DNA from: Flavobacteriales bacterium UBA4585
GTDB lineage: Bacteria; Bacteroidota; Bacteroidia; Flavobacteriales; Schleiferiaceae
Assembly (NCBI GenBank): GCA_949487015.1
Contig: CATAQZ010000263.1
Coordinates: 1-10,174, forward strand
Length of the DNA: 10,174 nt
Reading direction: 5' to 3'
The notes below the pieces were generated by a model that was not told the origin of the DNA, searched no databases, and saw nothing but the letters and a program-made list of their open reading frames with translations. Made by a program: the position numbers and the translations under genes. Shown in pieces: positions 7,437 to 10,174 of the stretch. Positions within the stretch are counted from its first letter, which is position 1; each line of letters begins with the position of its first letter.

Positions 7437-7444
7437 TATCTTTG
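7437..7444 (+). promoter_or_regulatory. Bacteroidota-type -7 element for gyrB
   Basis: TATCTTTG is an exact match to TAnnTTTG, the -7 consensus of the primary sigma factor in Bacteroidota. It is 36 bases before the gyrB ATG, implying a leader of about 30 nt. The nearest upstream TTG (7421-7423) is closer than the usual -33 spacing, so the -33 element is weak or absent. The element overlaps the 3' arm of a hairpin-capable dyad, with arms 7424-7430 and 7434-7440 and loop AAA. No Shine-Dalgarno sequence is seen before gyrB, which is normal in this phylum. Confidence 0.55.
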
Positions 7445-7480
7445 TTAGGATAGCATTAAACATAACTTCATCTTAAGTTT

Positions 7481-9424
7481 ATGAGCGAAGAGCAAAAGAA
7501 TTATGACGGTGGATCCATTCAGATCCTTGAAGGGCTAGAAGCCGTTCGCAAGCGTCCAGCGATGTACATTGGAGACATCGGCGTTAAGGGACTCCACCAC
7601 CTTGTTTACGAAGTAGTAGATAACTCTATTGATGAGGCCTTAGCAGGTCATGCATCTGATATATATGTTACCATTAATGAGGATGATAGCATCACCGTAA
7701 AGGATGACGGTCGAGGAATTCCTATTGATCCACACCCAAAAGATGGACGTTCCACTCTAGAGGTCGTAATGACCGTTCTACACGCCGGTGGTAAGTTTGA
7801 TAAAGACTCGTACAAAGTATCCGGTGGATTGCACGGGGTAGGGGTGAGTTGTGTCAATGCACTTTCTATCATGTTGCACGCTGAAGTGCACAAGGATGGT
7901 AAAAAATATGAGGTTGAGTTTTCACGCGGTGCTGCTAAATACCCTACACGTGAAATCGGCACCACGGATTACCGCGGTACCATCGTTACCTTCAAGCCAG
8001 ATGGTGAGATCTTTGAAGAATTAGAGTACCAGTACGAGATTTTAGCGAAACGCATGCGCGAATTAGCATTCTTGAATAAAGGTATTTCTATAACACTAAC
8101 AGATCTTCGTGAGAAGGACGAAAAAGGTGAATATATAGGTCAGCGCTTCCATAGTGAAGATGGATTGGCGGGGTTTGTAAAATACATCGATGCCAACCGA
8201 GAGGTCATTATGCCAGAAGTGATGTCTATGGAAGGCGAACGTGATGGGATACCTGTTGAGGTTGCTATGCATTACAACACCAGCTATAACGAGAACATTC
8301 ACTCGTACGTAAACAACATCAATACGCATGAAGGAGGGACGCATCTTGCCGGTTTCCGTCGTGCATTGACTCGTACATTGAAGAAATATGCCGATGAAAG
8401 CGGTCTTCTAGCCAAAGAGAAAGTCGAAGTAAGTGGTGATGACTTCAGAGAGGGTTTGACGGCTGTAATTTCTGTAAAGGTCATGGAGCCTCAGTTTGAG
8501 GGTCAGACGAAGACGAAGCTCGGTAATAAAGAAGTAAGCGGTGCCGTAGATAAGCTCGTTGGTGAAATGCTGACTGCTTTTCTTGAAGAACATCCGGTAG
8601 AGGCAAAGATCATCGTTCAAAAGGTGTTACTCGCCGCGAAAGCTCGCGTCGCCGCTAAAAAGGCGCGCGAAATGGTACAGCGTAAAGGAACAATGTCCTC
8701 AATGGGCTTGCCAGGTAAGCTAAGCGATTGTTCTGAAACGGATCCTGAAGTATGTGAAATTTTCCTTGTCGAGGGAGATTCAGCAGGAGGTACTGCGAAG
8801 CAGGGTCGTGATCGTAACTTCCAGGCAATTCTTCCGCTCCGTGGTAAGATTTTAAATGTCGAAAAAGCGATATCGCATAAGGTCTTCGAAAACGAGGAGA
8901 TTAAAAACATGTATACTGCTTTGGGTGTCAGTGTAGGAACTGAAGAGGACCATAGAGCACTCAATATTGCTAAGTTGCGCTACCATAAGATTGTGATCAT
9001 GACGGATGCCGATGTAGATGGAAGCCATATTTCAACTTTGATTTTGACGTTCTTCTTCCGTTACATGCGTGAGTTAGTAGAAAAGGGATACGTTTACATC
9101 GCAACCCCTCCACTTTACTTAGTGAAGAAAGGATCGAAATCATCATATGCCTGGGATGATAAGCAACGCGATCAACTCCAGTTTGAATACGGTGGCGAAA
9201 CGGGTCAGGGAGTAGGTATTCAGCGTTATAAGGGTCTTGGTGAAATGAATGCCGAGCAATTATGGGAGACTACCATGAATCCTGATGAGCGCATATTGAA
9301 GCAAGTGACTATAGACGATAGTGCTGAGGCCGATCGCGTATTCTCCATGCTCATGGGGGACGAAGTTCCGCCTCGTAAAGATTTTATTGAGCGCAACGCG
9401 AAGTATGCAAATATTGATGCCTAA
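7481..9424 (+). CDS. gyrB: DNA gyrase subunit B
   Basis: The ATPase subunit of DNA gyrase, which with GyrA introduces negative supercoils using ATP. It is complete at 647 residues, the usual length for GyrB proteins lacking the extra domain of the roughly 800-residue E. coli form. The GHKL ATPase domain shows EVVDNSIDEAL (44-54, with catalytic Glu44 and Mg-binding Asn48), DDGRGIP (75-81) and GGLHGVG (115-121). The transducer domain has the QTK loop (342-344) with its ATP-contacting Lys. The TOPRIM domain has LVEGDSAGG (429-437, Glu431) and DADVDG (509-514). The C-terminal part has QRYKGLGEMN (581-590) followed by AEQLWETTMNP, the GyrB-specific form, which argues against ParE. All key residues are intact. 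The stop codon overlaps the start of the next gene by 8 bp. A terminator follows 17 nt after the stop. Confidence 0.98.
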   Translation: MSEEQKNYDGGSIQILEGLEAVRKRPAMYIGDIGVKGLHHLVYEVVDNSIDEALAGHASDIYVTINEDDSITVKDDGRGIPIDPHPKDGRSTLEVVMTVLHAGGKFDKDSYKVSGGLHGVGVSCVNALSIMLHAEVHKDGKKYEVEFSRGAAKYPTREIGTTDYRGTIVTFKPDGEIFEELEYQYEILAKRMRELAFLNKGISITLTDLREKDEKGEYIGQRFHSEDGLAGFVKYIDANREVIMPEVMSMEGERDGIPVEVAMHYNTSYNENIHSYVNNINTHEGGTHLAGFRRALTRTLKKYADESGLLAKEKVEVSGDDFREGLTAVISVKVMEPQFEGQTKTKLGNKEVSGAVDKLVGEMLTAFLEEHPVEAKIIVQKVLLAAKARVAAKKAREMVQRKGTMSSMGLPGKLSDCSETDPEVCEIFLVEGDSAGGTAKQGRDRNFQAILPLRGKILNVEKAISHKVFENEEIKNMYTALGVSVGTEEDHRALNIAKLRYHKIVIMTDADVDGSHISTLILTFFFRYMRELVEKGYVYIATPPLYLVKKGSKSSYAWDDKQRDQLQFEYGGETGQGVGIQRYKGLGEMNAEQLWETTMNPDERILKQVTIDDSAEADRVFSMLMGDEVPPRKDFIERNAKYANIDA

Positions 9425-10174
9425 TTCATTAAATCGATTCAAAAAAGCCTCCTTTTTAGGGGGCTTTTTTGTAGTTGTTTTTTTTGTGCTGACTGCATGT
9501 AATATGGATAGGGCCGAAAACCACATGGTCTTCCGTTACAATGAGCCAGCTGGAATCCCTTCGTTAGATCCCGCTTTTGCAAAAGAAAAAAGCTCTATTT
9601 GGGCGGTACAGCAGTTGTACGAAGGTTTGGTAGCGCTTGATGTCAATAACTATATTTCGCCGGCACTCTCTGATGACTGGAAAATAGACAGTACAGCTAC
9701 CGTATACACCTTTCGTTTAAGAGATGCGCAGTTTCATAACGGAAAATCAGTAACAGCGCAAGATGTTGTTTACAGTCTAACCCGATTAAAAGACCCCAGA
9801 GTTGCATCACCCGGAAGTTGGGTCGTTGAAGGTGTTTCTGCCTGTAGGGAGATTGATGCGTCAACCGTTGAAATTGTATTACAGGAGCCAAATTCGAGCT
9901 TTCTTTCATTGCTGGCCATGCCGTTTTGTAGTATAATTCCTTCGGGAGAAACGGCTTTGAATTCTGCACCCGTGGGTACTGGACCTTTTAAATTTCATGT
10001 ATGGCATTATGGAGAAAAATTAGTGCTTCATAAGAATGAGATGTATTGGCGCATCGACAGCGCAGGTGTCCAATTGCCCTATCTTGACGGAATCAGTATT
10101 TCTTTCTTAACGGATCAACAAAGCGCTTTTTTAGAATATTTGCGGGGGAATTTTGATTTTCTCCCAAACCTTGA
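9417..10174 (+). CDS. Lipoprotein family 5 (DppA/OppA-type) solute-binding protein (3' end missing)
   Basis: The first 252 codons of a peptide-type ABC solute-binding protein. I chose the ATG inside the end of gyrB (overlap ATGCCTAA) because only this start gives a complete lipoprotein signal peptide: a basic n-region (NRFKK, 6-10), a Phe/Val-rich core (about 11-24) and the lipobox LTAC (25-28), with Cys28 as the lipidated residue. Starts at the later ATG codons (9504, 9528) would lose the signal. SBP_bac_5 hallmarks follow: RYNEPAGIPSLDP early in the mature protein, YEGL (68-71), the stretch from Tyr97 to Leu121 containing FRLRDAQFHNGK and TAQDVVYSL, and PVGTGPF (185-191). Family members bind peptides, nickel, haem or sugars; the ligand cannot be read here. 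Family proteins are usually about 500-600 residues, so roughly half is missing. A strong terminator lies within its first 18 codons. Confidence 0.88.
   Translation, partial: MPNSLNRFKKASFLGGFFVVVFFVLTACNMDRAENHMVFRYNEPAGIPSLDPAFAKEKSSIWAVQQLYEGLVALDVNNYISPALSDDWKIDSTATVYTFRLRDAQFHNGKSVTAQDVVYSLTRLKDPRVASPGSWVVEGVSACREIDASTVEIVLQEPNSSFLSLLAMPFCSIIPSGETALNSAPVGTGPFKFHVWHYGEKLVLHKNEMYWRIDSAGVQLPYLDGISISFLTDQQSAFLEYLRGNFDFLPNL
9441..9470 (+). terminator. Strong intrinsic terminator after gyrB, inside the next coding region
   Basis: A 12-pair stem (9441-9452 with 9459-9470) consists of six A-T pairs outside a core of GC pairs with one G-U, closed by a 6-nt loop (TTTTTA). The A6 and T6 flanks make it nearly symmetric, so it could act in both directions. 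A further T8 run follows at 9478-9485. It starts 17 nt after the gyrB stop. It also lies in frame within the signal peptide of the solute-binding protein, codons 9-18, encoding KKASFLGGFF. Confidence 0.88.

Noticed and set aside
7648..7965. Minus-strand open frame of 105 codons within gyrB
   Set aside because: It is antisense to the gyrB ATPase domain with no independent evidence of coding.
9441..9470. Programmed -1 ribosomal frameshift site (A6 followed by a hairpin)
   Set aside because: The A6 is in the wrong phase for a canonical slippery heptamer, no spacer separates it from the stem, and the zero frame already gives the full protein.
9260..9526. Minus-strand open frame spanning the gyrB end and the terminator
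   Set aside because: Its Lys-rich stretch is only the complement of the terminator T-tracts. The plus strand is fully explained by gyrB and the lipoprotein gene.
9697..9969. Minus-strand open frame of 90 codons
   Set aside because: It is antisense to conserved SBP_bac_5 motifs on the plus strand.

Overview
The window looks like chromosomal DNA of a Bacteroidota bacterium, probably a member of the Flavobacteriales. The evidence is an FtsE of the Bacteroidota type, a 647-residue GyrB without the proteobacterial insertion, a periplasmic TPR protein paired with a TonB-receptor-like outer-membrane barrel, a TAnnTTTG-type promoter element before gyrB, and mostly absent Shine-Dalgarno sequences. 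Assignment below phylum level is inference. I see no transposase, integrase, CRISPR array, tRNA or rRNA.

Left part (1-2423): the 3' portion of a GT-B glycosyltransferase (GT4 type, plus strand) converges on a minus-strand pair, ftsE followed by a GT-A (GT2 type) glycosyltransferase. The two glycosyltransferase genes overlap tail to tail by 29 bp, and a small minus-strand terminator lies inside the tail of the plus-strand gene. The GT2 gene begins 5 nt after the ftsE stop and has no in-frame ATG at all, so it appears to start with TTG.

Middle part (2424-7335): a 166-bp divergent spacer separates ftsE from a two-gene operon on the plus strand. The first gene encodes a 1026-residue secreted TPR-repeat protein. 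Six bases later comes a 552-residue outer-membrane beta-barrel protein with a TonB-receptor-like C-terminus but no recognisable plug. This pair is the best candidate for an incompletely characterised envelope system here.

Right part (7336-10174): a 145-bp spacer holds three successive dyads, one of them an intrinsic terminator, and a good Bacteroidota -7 element. It precedes a complete gyrB. The gyrB stop overlaps the start of a lipoprotein-type family 5 solute-binding protein gene, which runs off the window. A very strong intrinsic terminator sits inside this second gene, and its DNA encodes the Lys-to-Phe part of the lipoprotein signal peptide.

The genes do not form one pathway. The common theme is the envelope: glycosylation, FtsE, a periplasmic TPR scaffold, an outer-membrane barrel and a peptide-type binding lipoprotein, with gyrB as an embedded housekeeping gene.
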